This document shows positions 1 to 9,078 of a stretch of DNA of 64,000 nt, piece by piece. This DNA is from Burkholderia pseudomultivorans. Lineage in GTDB: Bacteria > Pseudomonadota > Gammaproteobacteria > Burkholderiales > Burkholderiaceae. The stretch lies in assembly GCF_001718415.1 (NCBI RefSeq), contig NZ_CP013378.1, positions 4,092,001 through 4,156,000 of the forward strand. Reading direction: 5' to 3'. A program made the translations under genes and the position numbers. The notes beneath the pieces are model-generated. The model was not told the DNA's origin, ran no database searches, and saw only the letters and a program-made list of their open reading frames with translations. Position 1 is the stretch's first letter; the number at the start of each line of letters is the position of its first letter.

Positions 1-839
1 TGCTGCTTTGCATCGTGCGCCCGCGCGAACTGCACCGGCGTCAGATAGCCGAGTGAACTATGAGGCCGCTCGGTGTTGTACTCGATACGCCATTCCTCAA
101 TCAGCCGCTTGGCGTGGCGCATTGAGACGAACCAGTGCTCGTTCAGGCATTCATCGCGGAACCGCCCGTTGAAGCTCTCGATATAGGCATTCTCCACCGG
201 CTTGCCAGGCCGAATGAACGACAGCGTGACACCGGCTTCGTAGGCCCATGCATCCAGCACCTTACCAGCGAACTCCGGCCCGTTGTCGACCGTGATGGAT
301 GCGGGTAAGCCTCGCATCTCCTTGAGCCGCTCGAGCACTTGCTGCACTCGTAGGCCCGGCAGCGAAGTATCGACCTCGATGGCCAAGCACTCGCGCGTGT
401 AGTCGTCGACCACGTTCAGGCATCGAAACCGCCGACCATAGGCCAGCCCGTCAGAAACGAAGTCCATCGACCAGCTCTGATTCGGGCCTGTTGCTAACGG
501 CAGCGGCGTGCGCTCGACAGCCGCAATACGCTTGCGTCGCCGCTTGCGCACGCTCAGCCCCGCCTTGCTGTACAGGCGCCAGATGCGCTTGTGGTTGGCG
601 AAGCAGCCATCCCGCTGCAACAGCACGTGAATCCGGCGATAGCCGTAGCGGCGCTTCTGCGCGGCGATGGCCATCATCCGGCCAGTCAGCGCTTCGTCAT
701 CAACTCGGCGGCGTGATTCGTAGTGGAACAGCGAGCGCGAAATCCCTACCAGCCCGCAGGCCCGGGTAACACCCATGGCACGTTCGGTCATCAATATCCG
801 GACCGCTTCGCGCTTGGCCTGCGGGCTTGCTACTTTCGA
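1..839 (-). CDS. IS3-family transposase OrfB (integrase core), 3' end outside window
   Basis: The frame was read from the sequence; it has no ATG of its own near the start and is expected to be made as an OrfAB fusion by -1 slippage at the CGAAAG near 833-838, just before the OrfA stop. About 279 codons are visible and open to the edge. The rve/DDE core is clear: Asp in MDFVSDG, Asp in TVDNGPEF, and Glu in ENAYIESFNGRFRDEC. An HTH_21-like part with RRYGYRRIH precedes it. The tail reads RPHSSLGYLTPVQFA, close to the usual C-terminus, so only a few residues should be missing. It catalyses copy-out/paste-in transposition of the element. Confidence 0.88.
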
Positions 840-1090
840 GCCAGCAGGTCCTTCAGCGCGGCGTTGTCGAGCATCGATTCGGCTAACAGTCGCTTGAGCT
901 TGCTGTTCTCCTGCTCCAGTTCCTTCAGGCGCTGAGCTTCGGAGACCGTCATCCCGCCGAACTTCGCTTTCCAGTTGTAGTAGGTCGCTTCCGAGATGCC
1001 GTACTTGCGACACAGCTCCGCCGGCTTCAGGCCAGCCTCGGCTTCCTTCAAGATGCCGATGATCTGTTCTTCGGTGAATCGCTTTTTCAT
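830..1090 (-). CDS. IS3-family transposase OrfA (HTH protein)
   Basis: An 86-residue protein beginning MKKRFTEEQIIGILKEAE with the HTH_8/Tnp_1 fold typical of IS3 OrfA, including AELCRKYGISEATYYNWKAKFGG as recognition helix region, followed by a leucine-rich coiled coil (LKELEQENSKLKRLLAE) for dimerisation. It binds the IS ends and can dampen transposition. The stop at 830-832 overlaps the OrfB frame by a few bases in the -1 frame, the arrangement used for programmed frameshifting. Full length for the family and undamaged. Confidence 0.9.
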   Translation of the reverse strand: MKKRFTEEQIIGILKEAEAGLKPAELCRKYGISEATYYNWKAKFGGMTVSEAQRLKELEQENSKLKRLLAESMLDNAALKDLLARK

Positions 1091-1119
1091 TGCCGTTCCT
1101 CTCTGGAACGGACTCTACA

Positions 1120-1465
1120 CCGTCACCGTACTAAACGCGGGGAGCAGGTCAATCGTCGTCGATGAGCACAACTGTGGTGTTTGGGCTGCGCATCTTTGCC
1201 GAATCGATCGTTTCATCCAGGTGGATGACGACGCACGTCCGCAGTGCTCGTCGTCAAGCCGTCGTACCGGCCCAGTCCGGCGCGGCAACATGATGTGATG
1301 TTTGCCGCAGCGGCAGCCGGACGCGAGTTGCCCGATACACCATACGTGAGCGATGGCTCTGCTCACGTCGGGTCATGGGCATGAGACAGAATGGCAGTGG
1401 ATTGCTTCCGGGATGTCGCTCCCGCGAGTTGCATTCAAGTGTGCTCCGCGGCGGTTGCTGGGCCA
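1120..1465. other. Gene-free stretch between kdpC and the IS
   Basis: About 350 bases separate the inferred IS end from the kdpC stop. No kdpD start is recognisable: the N-terminal sensor motif with its P-loop (GASAGVGKT type) is absent. On the minus strand a reading frame ending at 1254 finishes with RVRLPLRQ followed by a short tail, vaguely like the end of a histidine kinase, and a short response-regulator-like start follows at 1193. These could be remnants left by a deletion, but the resemblance is weak. Nothing else was recognised. Confidence 0.4.
1149..1193 (-). pseudogene. Possible response-regulator N-terminal stub
   Basis: A minus-strand ATG opens MRSPNTTVVLIDDD and then stops at TGA. 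Hydrophobic residues followed by an acidic pair at this spot are the beta-1 strand and acidic pocket of receiver domains, so this looks like the first 14 residues of a response regulator broken right after the pocket, about 30 bases from the IS end. KdpE would be the expected regulator downstream of kdpC, but the fragment is too short to name it. It could also be chance; no clear ribosome binding site precedes it. Confidence 0.25.
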
Positions 1466-2047
1466 TCAATGCATCGGCTTCATCTCGTCGAGTGCGAGGT
1501 TCAGCTTGAGTACGTTGACACGCGCTTCACCCAGGACACCGAGTTGGCGCCCTGACGTGTTTGCGGCGATCAGTTGGTTTACCTGCTCGACGGCCAGACC
1601 GCGCGCTTTGGCGACCCGCTCTGCTTGGTAAGCCGCAGCAGCCGGGGTAATCTCCGGATCGAGGCCACTGCCTGACGACGTCACGAGATCGACTGGCACG
1701 GGCTTCGACAAGTCGGTGCCGGCGGCTTTCAGCGCGTCGATGCGGCCTTTCACCTCATCCGCAAGGGCAGGATTCGTCGGGCCGAGATTCGACCCACCGG
1801 ACCCCTGCGCGTTGTAGGGGTTCGGCGACGTGGCAGATAGCCGTCCCCAGAAATAATGTGGCGCATCGAATTGCTGGCCGATCACCTCCGAACCGATAGC
1901 CTTACCGCCCTTCATCAGCAGACTCCCATTAGCCTGCCACGGAAATACGGCTTGACCGATCGCGGTCACGATCAGCGGATATATCCCGCCAGTGATCACG
2001 GTCAAGGCGATAAACAACACAAGCACGGGACGAAGTACTGTTTTCAC
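1466..2047 (-). CDS. kdpC: Potassium-transporting ATPase subunit KdpC
   Basis: A 193-residue inner-membrane protein with one N-terminal transmembrane helix (about residues 5-30, [18 protein letters not shown]) and a periplasmic domain containing the family signature GSEVIGQQF and the [23 protein letters not shown] block. KdpC stabilises the KdpFABC high-affinity K+ pump and helps nucleotide binding. It starts 15 bases after kdpB, as the last structural gene of the operon. Length is normal. The sensor/regulator pair kdpDE does not follow; the next thing is degraded sequence and an IS element. Confidence 0.97.
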   Translation of the reverse strand: MKTVLRPVLVLFIALTVITGGIYPLIVTAIGQAVFPWQANGSLLMKGGKAIGSEVIGQQFDAPHYFWGRLSATSPNPYNAQGSGGSNLGPTNPALADEVKGRIDALKAAGTDLSKPVPVDLVTSSGSGLDPEITPAAAAYQAERVAKARGLAVEQVNQLIAANTSGRQLGVLGEARVNVLKLNLALDEMKPMH

Positions 2048-2062
2048 GATGAACCTCTACAG

Positions 2063-4192
2063 TCATGCCCAGCCAAATGCACTGAGGGTCATGTCGATCA
2101 GCTTGATGAACGGAAACGGCAACAGGATCCCGCCCACCCCATAGACCAACAAGTTACGGCGCAGCAGCGCCGCCGCGCCGAGAGGACGATACTTCACGCC
2201 CTTGAGCGCGAGCGGAATCAGCGCAACGATGATCAGCGCATTGAAAATGACGGCCGACAAAATCGCCGAAGACGGCGACGTCAAGTGCATCACGTCGAGC
2301 ACCCGCAACTGCGGGTATGTCGTCGCGAAGGCCGCCGGAATGATCGCGAAATACTTCGCGACGTCGTTGGCGATCGAGAAGGTCGTCAGCGAGCCTCGCG
2401 TCATCAACATCTGCTTGCCGATCTCGACCACCTCGATCAGCTTGGTCGGATTCGAATCGAGGTCGACCATGTTGCCCGCTTCCTTCGCGGCCTGTGTGCC
2501 GGTGTTCATCGCTACCGCGACATCGGCTTGTGCGAGTGCGGGTGCGTCGTTCGTGCCATCACCTGTCATCGCGACCAGTCGCCCCTCGGCCTGATGCGTC
2601 CGAATCGTCGTCAGTTTCGTCTCGGGCGTCGCTTCGGCAAGAAAGTCGTCGACGCCGGCCTCAGCGGCAATCGTCGCCGCAGTCAAGCGATTGTCGCCGG
2701 TGACCATGATGGTCTTGATGCCCATCTTGCGAAGTTCGGCGAAGCGTTCCTTGATGTTGCCTTTCACGATGTCCTTCAGCTCGATCGCCCCGAGCACGCG
2801 CGCGAGCCCATTGTGCAGCTCAGAGACAACGAGCGGAGTGCTGCCGCGTCTCGCAATGTCATTGACGATCTGGTCCATCTCTGCCGGAAAGCGACCACCG
2901 CGCACCTCCACGTAGTGCTTGATCGCATCGGCCGAGCCCTTGCGAATTTCTCGATCCGGCAGATCGACGCCACTCATGCGGGTTTGCGCACTGAACGCGA
3001 GAAAGACTGGGTGGAGGGCAGCCATGTCGCGTTGGCGAATGTTGAATCGTTGTTTCGCCAAGATGACAATGCTACGACCTTCCGGCGTCTCGTCAGACAG
3101 AGATGCCAGTTGTGCCGCATCGGCAAGAGCATCTTCGGTCACGTTCATCACGGGGAAAAAGGCGGACGCCTGGCGGTTGCCGAGCGTGATCGTGCCGGTC
3201 TTGTCAAGCAGCAGCACATCGACGTCGCCCGCTGCCTCGACAGCTCGGCCGGATGTCGCAATCACGTTTGCCTGCATCATCCTGCTCATTCCGGCGACAC
3301 CGATCGCCGACAGCAAGCCACCGATCGTCGTCGGGATCAAGCACACGAGCAGCGCAACGAGCGCGGTGATTGTGACGGCATGCCCGGCCTTCACAGCCGC
3401 GACGGAGAAGATCGAGAACGGCAGCAATGTTGCGGTCGCCAGCAACAGTACGATCGTCAGCGCGACGAGCAGGATTGTCAGTGCAATCTCGTTCGGAGTC
3501 TTCTGACGCTTCGCGCCCTCGACCATCGCGATCATCCGGTCCAGGAAAGCTTCGCCGGGGTTCACCGTGACTCGGACGACGATCCAGTCGGACAGCACGC
3601 GCGTGCCGCCTGTCACCGACGAAAAGTCGCCGCCCGATTCACGAATCACCGGCGCGGATTCGCCCGTAATCGCCGACTCGTCAACCGACGCGACACCTTC
3701 GATCACCTCGCCGTCAGCCGGGATCGTGTCTCCGGTTTCGACCAGAACGATGTCATCCCGACGAAGATCGCTCGCCGTCATGATGCGAACCGGCGATTTC
3801 GGATGTGCATCCTCCAGTTTCTTCGCCATTACATCGTGACGCGCCGCGCGCAACGACGCGGCTTGCGCCTTTGAGCGCCCTTCGGCGAGCGCCTCCGCGA
3901 AATTCGCGAACAGCACGGTGAACCACAGCCACAGCGCGATCGCGACAATGAAACCTGCAGGTGCCTCCGCCTCGCCGCGCAACGCGGCAAACCAGAGGAT
4001 CGTCGTCAGGATGCTACCGACGTACACGCAGAACATCACTGGATTACGCAGTTGCGTGCGAGGCGCAAGCTTGCGGAATGAATCAATCAGCGCCGGCCGC
4101 ACGATGGACGGATCGAACATCGACCGTGCCGCAATACGCGTATGACCAAGATTGTCCGGACGATGCATCGGAGGTTCGGTATGGGAAGTCAT
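2063..4192 (-). CDS. kdpB: Potassium-transporting P-type ATPase subunit KdpB
   Basis: The catalytic subunit of the Kdp K+ pump, 709 residues from the ATG at 4192; an in-frame ATG 12 codons earlier exists, but the later one has a GGTGAGG-like site before it and gives MTSHTEPP, the usual kind of start. Motifs: TGES at 176-179 (dephosphorylation loop), DKTGT with phosphorylated Asp330, and [10 protein letters not shown] in the hinge. Several transmembrane segments flank these. It hydrolyses ATP to drive K+ uptake through KdpA. It lies 22 bases after kdpA and 15 before kdpC, clearly one transcript. No lesions. Confidence 0.97.
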   Translation of the reverse strand: MTSHTEPPMHRPDNLGHTRIAARSMFDPSIVRPALIDSFRKLAPRTQLRNPVMFCVYVGSILTTILWFAALRGEAEAPAGFIVAIALWLWFTVLFANFAEALAEGRSKAQAASLRAARHDVMAKKLEDAHPKSPVRIMTASDLRRDDIVLVETGDTIPADGEVIEGVASVDESAITGESAPVIRESGGDFSSVTGGTRVLSDWIVVRVTVNPGEAFLDRMIAMVEGAKRQKTPNEIALTILLVALTIVLLLATATLLPFSIFSVAAVKAGHAVTITALVALLVCLIPTTIGGLLSAIGVAGMSRMMQANVIATSGRAVEAAGDVDVLLLDKTGTITLGNRQASAFFPVMNVTEDALADAAQLASLSDETPEGRSIVILAKQRFNIRQRDMAALHPVFLAFSAQTRMSGVDLPDREIRKGSADAIKHYVEVRGGRFPAEMDQIVNDIARRGSTPLVVSELHNGLARVLGAIELKDIVKGNIKERFAELRKMGIKTIMVTGDNRLTAATIAAEAGVDDFLAEATPETKLTTIRTHQAEGRLVAMTGDGTNDAPALAQADVAVAMNTGTQAAKEAGNMVDLDSNPTKLIEVVEIGKQMLMTRGSLTTFSIANDVAKYFAIIPAAFATTYPQLRVLDVMHLTSPSSAILSAVIFNALIIVALIPLALKGVKYRPLGAAALLRRNLLVYGVGGILLPFPFIKLIDMTLSAFGWA

Positions 4193-4214
4193 GCTTGCCT
4201 CACCATCAAGGACA

Positions 4215-6023
4215 TCAGTGACCTGCAATCATCATCAAGTGCTCGACCATCGGCCCAAGCGCCAGCGCAGGCACATAGGTCAACGCGCCAACCAGCACCA
4301 CGGTCCCGAGCAGCAGCACCACGAACAACGGCCCGTGGGTCGGCAACGTACCGGCCGTGACAGCAAGGCGCTTCTTGTCTGCGAGTGATCCCGCGATCGC
4401 GAGCACTGGTACGATCGTGCCGAGCCGGCCGAACCACATGACGATCGCAAGCGTTATGTTGTAGAACGGTGTATTGACCGACAGACCAGCGAAAGCGCTG
4501 CCGTTGTTGTTCGCGGCGGAACTGTATGCGTACAAGATCTCCGAAAAGCCGTGCGGCCCGGGGTTCGCGATGCCCGCCACGCCTGCCGCCGACAGCACGG
4601 CGACCGACGCGCCGACGAGCACGAGAAGGGGCGTCAGCAGAACAGCAATCGACACCATCTTCATCTCGTACGACTCGATCTTCTTGCCCACGTATTCTGG
4701 GGTGCGCCCGATCATCAGCCCGGCGACGAACACCGCGAGCAGCGCGAACACGAGCATCCCGTACAGACCGGAGCCGACGCCACCGTAGATCACTTCGCCC
4801 AGCTCGATAAGCAACAGCGGCACGAGTCCGCCCATCGGCGTCAATGAGTCATGCATGTTGTTGACCGCGCCACAGGAGGCGGAAGTCGTCGCGACGGTGA
4901 AGATCCCCGACTGCGCGATACCGAAGCGCGTTTCCTTGCCCTCCATGTTGCCGCCGTCCTGGCTGGCAGTCGCACTCTGATCGACGTGCAGCGTCGTGAA
5001 CACGGGGTTGCCGGCCTGCTCGGCAGAAATCTCGCCCCAGCAGGCGACCGCGAACGCAATCGTCATCGCCGCGAGGATCGCATAGCCCTGGCGAGCGTCA
5101 CCGACCACCCTGCCGAAGACGACGCATAGCGCAGCAGGGATCACCAGCATCGCGATCATTTGCACGAAGTTGGCAAACGGTGTCGGGTTCTCGTACGGAT
5201 GCGCGGAGTTCGCATTGAAGAAGCCGCCGCCGTTGGTGCCGAGCATCTTGATCGCTTCCTGCGAGGCCGCCGGCCCCATCGCGATCGTCTGCTTGTCGGC
5301 CTTCTGCTCGACCATCACCGGGTTGCCCTTCGCATCCTTCACCGGGTTACCCTGTGCATCCGTTTTCGGCGCCTGATAGGTCGTGACCTGCAACGTCGGG
5401 ACGTCGACATAGGCAAGGTAGTTCTGAATCGCACCCTGGCTCACGAGCACCAGCGCGACAACGGTCGCGATCGGCATCAGGATATACAGCGTGATGCGTG
5501 TCAGGTCCACCCAGAAATTGCCGATCGTCTTTGCCGAATGACGCGCGAAACCCCGGATCAGCGCGATCACGACTGCAATGCCGGTCGCGGCGGAAAAGAA
5601 GTTCTGTACGGTCAGGCCCGTCATTTGCGTCAAGTAACTGACGGCCTGCTCAGGCGTGTAATCCTGCCAGTTGGTGTTGGTCACGAAGCTGACTGCCGTG
5701 TTGAATGCGGCATCGGGCGTCATCGGACCGAATCCCTGCGGATTGCCCGGCAACCATTGCTGCAAGCGCAGCACGCCATAGACGACGAGTACGCCGAGCG
5801 CGTTGAACACGAGCACCGCGAGCGCGTATTGTTTCCATGACATCTCGGCTCCGGGATCGACACCCGCGAGCCTGAACAGCAGCGATTCGACGGGGCGCCC
5901 GATTCTCCGGACGACGACGGACGAGCCATCGAGCACGTTCGCGATGTAACGGCCGAGCGGCAGTGCGAGCGCAGTCAAAATGACAATGTAGAGTGCCGTC
6001 TGGAACAGATTGTTGAGGTTCAT
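4215..6023 (-). CDS. kdpA: Potassium-transporting ATPase K+-binding subunit KdpA
   Basis: The channel-like, K+-selective subunit related to Trk/Ktr/HKT channels. From ATG 6023 it has 602 residues, matching the family; a longer frame upstream is open but would run through kdpF. The start overlaps the kdpF stop (ATGA), a translational-coupling arrangement. Ten or so membrane segments are evident, with conserved filter-region stretches such as [43 protein letters not shown] and [14 protein letters not shown]. The subunit sits in the inner membrane with KdpB and KdpC and works when K+ is scarce. Confidence 0.97.
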   Translation of the reverse strand: MNLNNLFQTALYIVILTALALPLGRYIANVLDGSSVVVRRIGRPVESLLFRLAGVDPGAEMSWKQYALAVLVFNALGVLVVYGVLRLQQWLPGNPQGFGPMTPDAAFNTAVSFVTNTNWQDYTPEQAVSYLTQMTGLTVQNFFSAATGIAVVIALIRGFARHSAKTIGNFWVDLTRITLYILMPIATVVALVLVSQGAIQNYLAYVDVPTLQVTTYQAPKTDAQGNPVKDAKGNPVMVEQKADKQTIAMGPAASQEAIKMLGTNGGGFFNANSAHPYENPTPFANFVQMIAMLVIPAALCVVFGRVVGDARQGYAILAAMTIAFAVACWGEISAEQAGNPVFTTLHVDQSATASQDGGNMEGKETRFGIAQSGIFTVATTSASCGAVNNMHDSLTPMGGLVPLLLIELGEVIYGGVGSGLYGMLVFALLAVFVAGLMIGRTPEYVGKKIESYEMKMVSIAVLLTPLLVLVGASVAVLSAAGVAGIANPGPHGFSEILYAYSSAANNNGSAFAGLSVNTPFYNITLAIVMWFGRLGTIVPVLAIAGSLADKKRLAVTAGTLPTHGPLFVVLLLGTVVLVGALTYVPALALGPMVEHLMMIAGH

Positions 6024-6115
6024 TCGAGATCCTCCGCGCGCAGCAACGCATAAAGGAGATAGGCGAAGAGAATGAACGTCGATGCTCCAGCGAGCCACAT
6101 CATCCACGGGATCAT
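6020..6115 (-). CDS. kdpF: K+-transporting ATPase small subunit KdpF
   Basis: A 31-residue single-pass membrane peptide too short for routine gene finding. It begins MIPWMMWLAGAS, continues with the hydrophobic FILFAYLLYALL and ends RAEDLE. That is the KdpF pattern: one helix plus a short charged tail, directly ahead of KdpA. Its TGA overlaps the kdpA ATG, and its own ATG overlaps the stop of the preceding small ORF, so three genes are chained by 4-base overlaps. In E. coli KdpF acts as a lipid-like stabiliser of the complex. Confidence 0.9.
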   Translation of the reverse strand: MIPWMMWLAGASTFILFAYLLYALLRAEDLE

Positions 6116-6216
6116 GGCCGGCCTCCCTTTACGCGGCGGAGTTTGTCGCAACCGGCAACCATCGTGGCAATCAGGCCGGCAAAGGCGCCGATGCCGATCA
6201 GGTAAAGGAGATCCAT
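6112..6216 (-). CDS. Small membrane protein at the head of the kdp operon
   Basis: A 34-residue ORF starting MDLLYLIGIGAFAGLIATMV and ending CDKLRRVKGGRP: one hydrophobic helix followed by a basic tail. AGGAGG lies 7 bases before this ATG; an ATG two codons earlier is only 1 base from the same site and is unlikely to be used. The TGA overlaps the kdpF ATG, so it is translationally coupled to the pump. Small ORFs of this kind are seen ahead of kdpF in other proteobacteria, but no function is established to my knowledge. It could be an extra stabilising peptide of the complex. Confidence 0.75.
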   Translation of the reverse strand: MDLLYLIGIGAFAGLIATMVAGCDKLRRVKGGRP

Positions 6217-6651
6217 GAGCATGCCTCCTGTTGGACTTCCACTACATCCAGCGTATGTGGACCACAGTAAACTTTGCGGTAAGGGCTCTCGGGAACGCGT
6301 AAAAACGTTGTATACAGCGGGTCAGTGGGTGCCGCGACGTTGCCCCGGCTGCCGACACACTTGGCACGTATCGCGACGAGACGCGTGCGTCTTCTAGATG
6401 CGAAGCAAACCTCGCAATGCGTGCCGACGCATCGGTTACCGGGGGCAAAGCGTGATGACTGGCTAACATCAGGTTAGATGTCGGCTCCCGTGAGCGATTG
6501 ACTTGAGTCAACTGACGGTTTGCGGGTGGAAAATCGGGGGCCGGTCAGCTCGTGCCAATCACTCACGTGATGCGACGGTTGCAAAGTAACTTTCTAGCGT
6601 AACGCCGGCTCGGGGGTGTGGGCGCGCGGGGCGTTCTTTGCGCGCAGCGTT

Positions 6652-7002
6652 CCAGAAGGCGGGGCAACTCTCAACGTCGTCGTGCGGACGCCATAGCTCA
6701 GCAGTCTGTCTCCAACTTTATCTCCAAGAAAATGTGTACTTTGGAGATAGACTTGGAGATAACCACAGCCTTACCAGACAAGGCTTACAGGCCGATACAA
6801 CCGTCTATCTCCAAATCTCCAAATATTTTTGCTTCCGGCGGCACAGCAACGTTCCGCACGGCACCGGCCTTCGACTGATCGAGCCTACGCCGATACGCCT
6901 GTTGGTATCTTCTGAACGACCTCGCCCGAACGGCATACGCAGCAGATCGATATGAATTCGGCGGCTGCCAGAAGCGTGGGGGGCAACTCTGGGGGCAACT
7001 CA
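6652..7002. repeat. Direct repeats CCAGAAG..GGGGCAACTCT bounding a 0.3-kb segment
   Basis: CCAGAAG followed after 2-5 bases by GGGGCAACTCT occurs at 6652-6671 and again at 6969-6991, and GGGGGCAACTC repeats once more at 6992-7002. Tandem GGGGCAAC boxes near attachment sites remind me of integrase arm-type sites, but that link is a recollection, not something the sequence proves. The segment between the copies contains the TTGGAGA array. Confidence 0.5.
6709..6822. repeat. Six TCTCCAA/TTGGAGA boxes in three alternating pairs
   Basis: TCTCCAA at 6709 and 6721, the reverse form TTGGAGA at 6741 and 6753, then TCTCCAA at 6808 and 6816. The first two pairs have a 12-base repeat step, the third an 8-base step. 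Most copies extend to TATCTCCAA. The array looks like a multi-site landing pad for a DNA-binding protein, for example arm-type sites of a tyrosine recombinase or an operator cluster. No cognate gene is next to it. Confidence 0.7.
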
Positions 7003-7053
7003 GCATCACTTCACAAGCAACACCCTTACACCACGGGCCTCACATAGAATTAT

Positions 7054-7074
7054 TTCATTCCGGCCCTGGCACCA
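7054..7074 (+). other. tRNA 3'-end-like string (possible attachment-site remnant)
   Basis: TTCATTCCGGCCCTGGCACCA resembles a T-loop, T-stem and acceptor end with CCA, and is followed within 20 bases by a plus-strand terminator, as real tRNA genes are. It is two bases short of a proper T-arm plus acceptor, and no 5' half of a tRNA precedes it. It may be the duplicated 3' end of a tRNA-Leu-like gene left by an integrated element, or chance. Confidence 0.3.
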
Positions 7075-7092
7075 GCATTCGCAGTCCCGTCG

Positions 7093-7132
7093 AAACCCGC
7101 GCAAGCTCGTCGCTTCGCGGGTTTTTGTTTTT
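7093..7132 (+). terminator. Intrinsic terminator without an obvious gene
   Basis: AAACCCGCG (7093-7101) pairs with CGCGGGTTT (7116-7124), followed by TTTTTGTTTTT. The T-run is on the plus strand, yet no plus-strand gene lies upstream, which supports loss of a former transcript such as a tRNA. Confidence 0.75.
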
Positions 7133-7161
7133 CCCGCGCCCCATTCTCCCCGCCCTTCCGC

Positions 7162-8052
7162 TCAACCACGCCCGCAGAACCGCACGATCGCGTCCGCCAC
7201 CGGCGCCGCCGCCTCGCGCTGCGGGAAATGCCCGACGCCGTCGAGCACCTGCCGCTCGTAGCGACCGCTGAAGAAGCGCTCGCGCCCGGCCGAGCTGTCC
7301 GGGTGATTGCACGCATCCGCGCCGCCATGCAGCACGAGCGTCGGCACCGACAGCACGGGCGCGGGGTTCAGCCGCGCGTCGTCGTCCGCATACGCCGGCG
7401 CGCCCGGCGCGAATCCCCAGCGATGCCGGTACGAGTGCAGCACGACGTCGATCCAGTCGGGGCCGTCGAACGCAGCGGCGGCCGCGTCGAACGCGTCGTC
7501 GCGATACCAGCCCGGTGGCGACCAGGTGTCCCACATCAGGCGCGCGAACGCGCGGCGGTCGTCGCGCAGCGCGCGCTCGCCGCGCGGCGTCGCGAGGAAC
7601 CAGTGATACCAGTAGTTGCGCGCCTGCGGCAGCGACAGCGGCTGGCCCGGATCGTTGGTGCCGTAGCCGACCGACAGCATCACCAGATGCGACGCGACGC
7701 CGTCGCGCAGCCCGCACGCGTTCGCGACCGCGCGGGCGCCCCAGTCGTGCCCGACCAGCACCGGCCGGTCGAGGCCCAGCGCATCGACGAAGTCGAGCAG
7801 GTCGCGCCCGAGCGCCGCCAGCTGGCCGCTGCGCGGCGCGGACGCGTCGCGAAAACGCGTCGGCGCGAAGCCGCGCAGCGCGGGCGCCAGCACGCGGTAG
7901 CCGTGCGCGGCGAGCGCCGCCGCGACGCCCTCCCAGCCGACCGGGCTGTCGGGCCAGCCGTGCAGCAGCACGGCCGTGCGCGCGCCGCGCGGGTTCCATT
8001 CGAGATAGGCGATATCGAGCGACGCGGTCGTCGCATGCGCATAGGCGCTCAT
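7162..8052 (-). CDS. Alpha/beta hydrolase (epoxide hydrolase/haloalkane dehalogenase-like)
   Basis: A 296-residue cytoplasmic hydrolase. The oxyanion-hole motif LLHGWPDSPVGW (near residue 36) is followed by the nucleophile elbow VGHDWGA, whose Asp nucleophile is the type used by epoxide hydrolases and dehalogenases. A cap region with YWYHWFLATPRG and a late catalytic His in GVGHFPQRE complete the picture. AGGAG sits 7 bases before the ATG at 8052. It is divergent from a LysR regulator 72 bases away, a layout that suggests control by that regulator. The substrate is not predictable. Confidence 0.85.
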   Translation of the reverse strand: MSAYAHATTASLDIAYLEWNPRGARTAVLLHGWPDSPVGWEGVAAALAAHGYRVLAPALRGFAPTRFRDASAPRSGQLAALGRDLLDFVDALGLDRPVLVGHDWGARAVANACGLRDGVASHLVMLSVGYGTNDPGQPLSLPQARNYWYHWFLATPRGERALRDDRRAFARLMWDTWSPPGWYRDDAFDAAAAAFDGPDWIDVVLHSYRHRWGFAPGAPAYADDDARLNPAPVLSVPTLVLHGGADACNHPDSSAGRERFFSGRYERQVLDGVGHFPQREAAAPVADAIVRFCGRG

Positions 8053-8124
8053 CGTGCACTCCTTCGTTGATCGAGCCGACCGGTCAATGGTAGGTCGCGA
8101 TCTCGTCACGATTCGCGGAGTATC

Positions 8125-9054
8125 ATGATTCATTATCCGAGTTTCGCGTTGAAACCCCCGATGGAACCGCCCACCGATCCCGCCTCGAGCGCACTCGACA
8201 TCGCGTTGCTGCGCACCTTCCTCGCGGTCGTCGACTGCCACGGCTTCGCGCCGGCCGCCGAACGTCTCGCGCTGACGCCGTCGGCCGTCAGCGGTCACAT
8301 CAAGCGGCTCGAGCAGGCGGCCGGCGCGGTGCTGCTCGCGCGCACCACGCGGCGCGTCGCGCTCACGCCGGCCGGCGACACGCTGTACGCGTATGCGCGC
8401 AACATCGTCGACATGGAGCGCGAGGCGCGCGCGAGGCTGCGCGGCGCGCCCGCGCACGGCCGGCTGCGCATCGGAGCGTCGGAAGACTTCGCCGGCACAT
8501 GGCTGCCGCTGGTGCTGCGCGCGTTCGGCGATCGCCATCCGCATACGTCGATCGAACTGAAGGTCGGCATCACCGCGTCGCTGCTGCGCGAGCAGGCGCT
8601 CGGCCGGCTCGACGTCGTGTTCGGCAAGCTGTGCCGGCAGGTCGACGCGCCCGGCGAACTGCTCTGGGAAGAACCGCTCGTCTGGGCGTTCGCGGCGGAT
8701 CGCGCGCTCGACGCGGCGCGCGAAGTGCCGCTCGCGCTGTTTCCCGAGCCTTGCGTGTACCGGGACGCCGCCGTGTCGGCGCTCGCCGCGGCATTGCGGC
8801 CGTTTCGCGTGCTGTTCGAAAGCGCCAGCATGGCCGGCTGCGTATCGGCCGCGCTCGCCGGGTTCGCGGTCACCGCGCTGGCGCGCAGCCAGCTGCGCGA
8901 CGGCCTGCGCGCGTGCGGGCCGCAGGACGGCCTGCCGGCGTTGCCGGCGGCGCGCTTCTACGCGTTCGCGGCGAAGCCCGACGGCGTCGGCGCGACGCTG
9001 ATCGACGCGGTGCGCGAAACCGGACGCGGCCGGCACTTCGCGCCGGCCGACTGA
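8125..9054 (+). CDS. LysR-family transcriptional regulator
   Basis: A 309-residue LysR regulator. The winged HTH covers about residues 25-85 (LLRTFLAVVDCHGFAPAAERLALTPSAVSGHIKRLE), followed by a periplasmic-binding-like effector domain with the typical RLRIGASEDFAG opening strand. The start at 8125 has GGAG a few bases upstream; a Met 12 codons later lacks one. It is transcribed away from the alpha/beta hydrolase gene and probably regulates it. The co-inducer is unknown. Confidence 0.92.
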   Translation: MIHYPSFALKPPMEPPTDPASSALDIALLRTFLAVVDCHGFAPAAERLALTPSAVSGHIKRLEQAAGAVLLARTTRRVALTPAGDTLYAYARNIVDMEREARARLRGAPAHGRLRIGASEDFAGTWLPLVLRAFGDRHPHTSIELKVGITASLLREQALGRLDVVFGKLCRQVDAPGELLWEEPLVWAFAADRALDAAREVPLALFPEPCVYRDAAVSALAAALRPFRVLFESASMAGCVSAALAGFAVTALARSQLRDGLRACGPQDGLPALPAARFYAFAAKPDGVGATLIDAVRETGRGRHFAPAD

Positions 9055-9078
9055 GATCGCGCGGCGCGCGGCGTCGCT

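Larger units (their letters stand above)
1..1119 (-). mobile_element. IS3-family insertion sequence, cut by window start
   Basis: Two overlapping minus-strand frames encode an IS3-type OrfA and OrfB with the usual -1 offset, and OrfB keeps all three catalytic acidic residues. No stop or frameshift is seen in the visible part, so the element may be active. The inner end is inferred at about 1119, where the minus strand begins TGTAGAGTCC, as IS3 elements often start with TG; the other inverted repeat lies outside the window, so neither the boundary nor a target duplication can be confirmed. It sits directly downstream of kdpC, where kdpDE would normally be. Confidence 0.85.
6217..7161. other. 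Long gene-free region upstream of kdp with repeats (probable integration scar)
   Basis: About 945 bases carry no convincing gene. The part next to the kdp operon (6217-6600) should hold its promoter; no clear KdpE site was recognised. The part from about 6600 on is visibly more AT-rich than its surroundings and contains a six-box TTGGAGA array (6709-6822), GGGGCAACTC repeats (6661, 6981 and 6993), a tRNA-3'-end-like string (7054-7074) and a plus-strand terminator (7093-7132) that serves no visible gene. Together these look like the leftovers of an integrated element. Confidence 0.5.

Noticed and set aside
1115..1469. Short ORFs between the IS and kdpC as possible genes
   Set aside because: No ribosome sites and no family; kept only as possible remnants.
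7162..9036. 624-codon minus-strand frame fusing the hydrolase with upstream sequence
   Set aside because: The upstream half is antisense to a LysR gene; the hydrolase has its own AGGAG and ATG at 8052.
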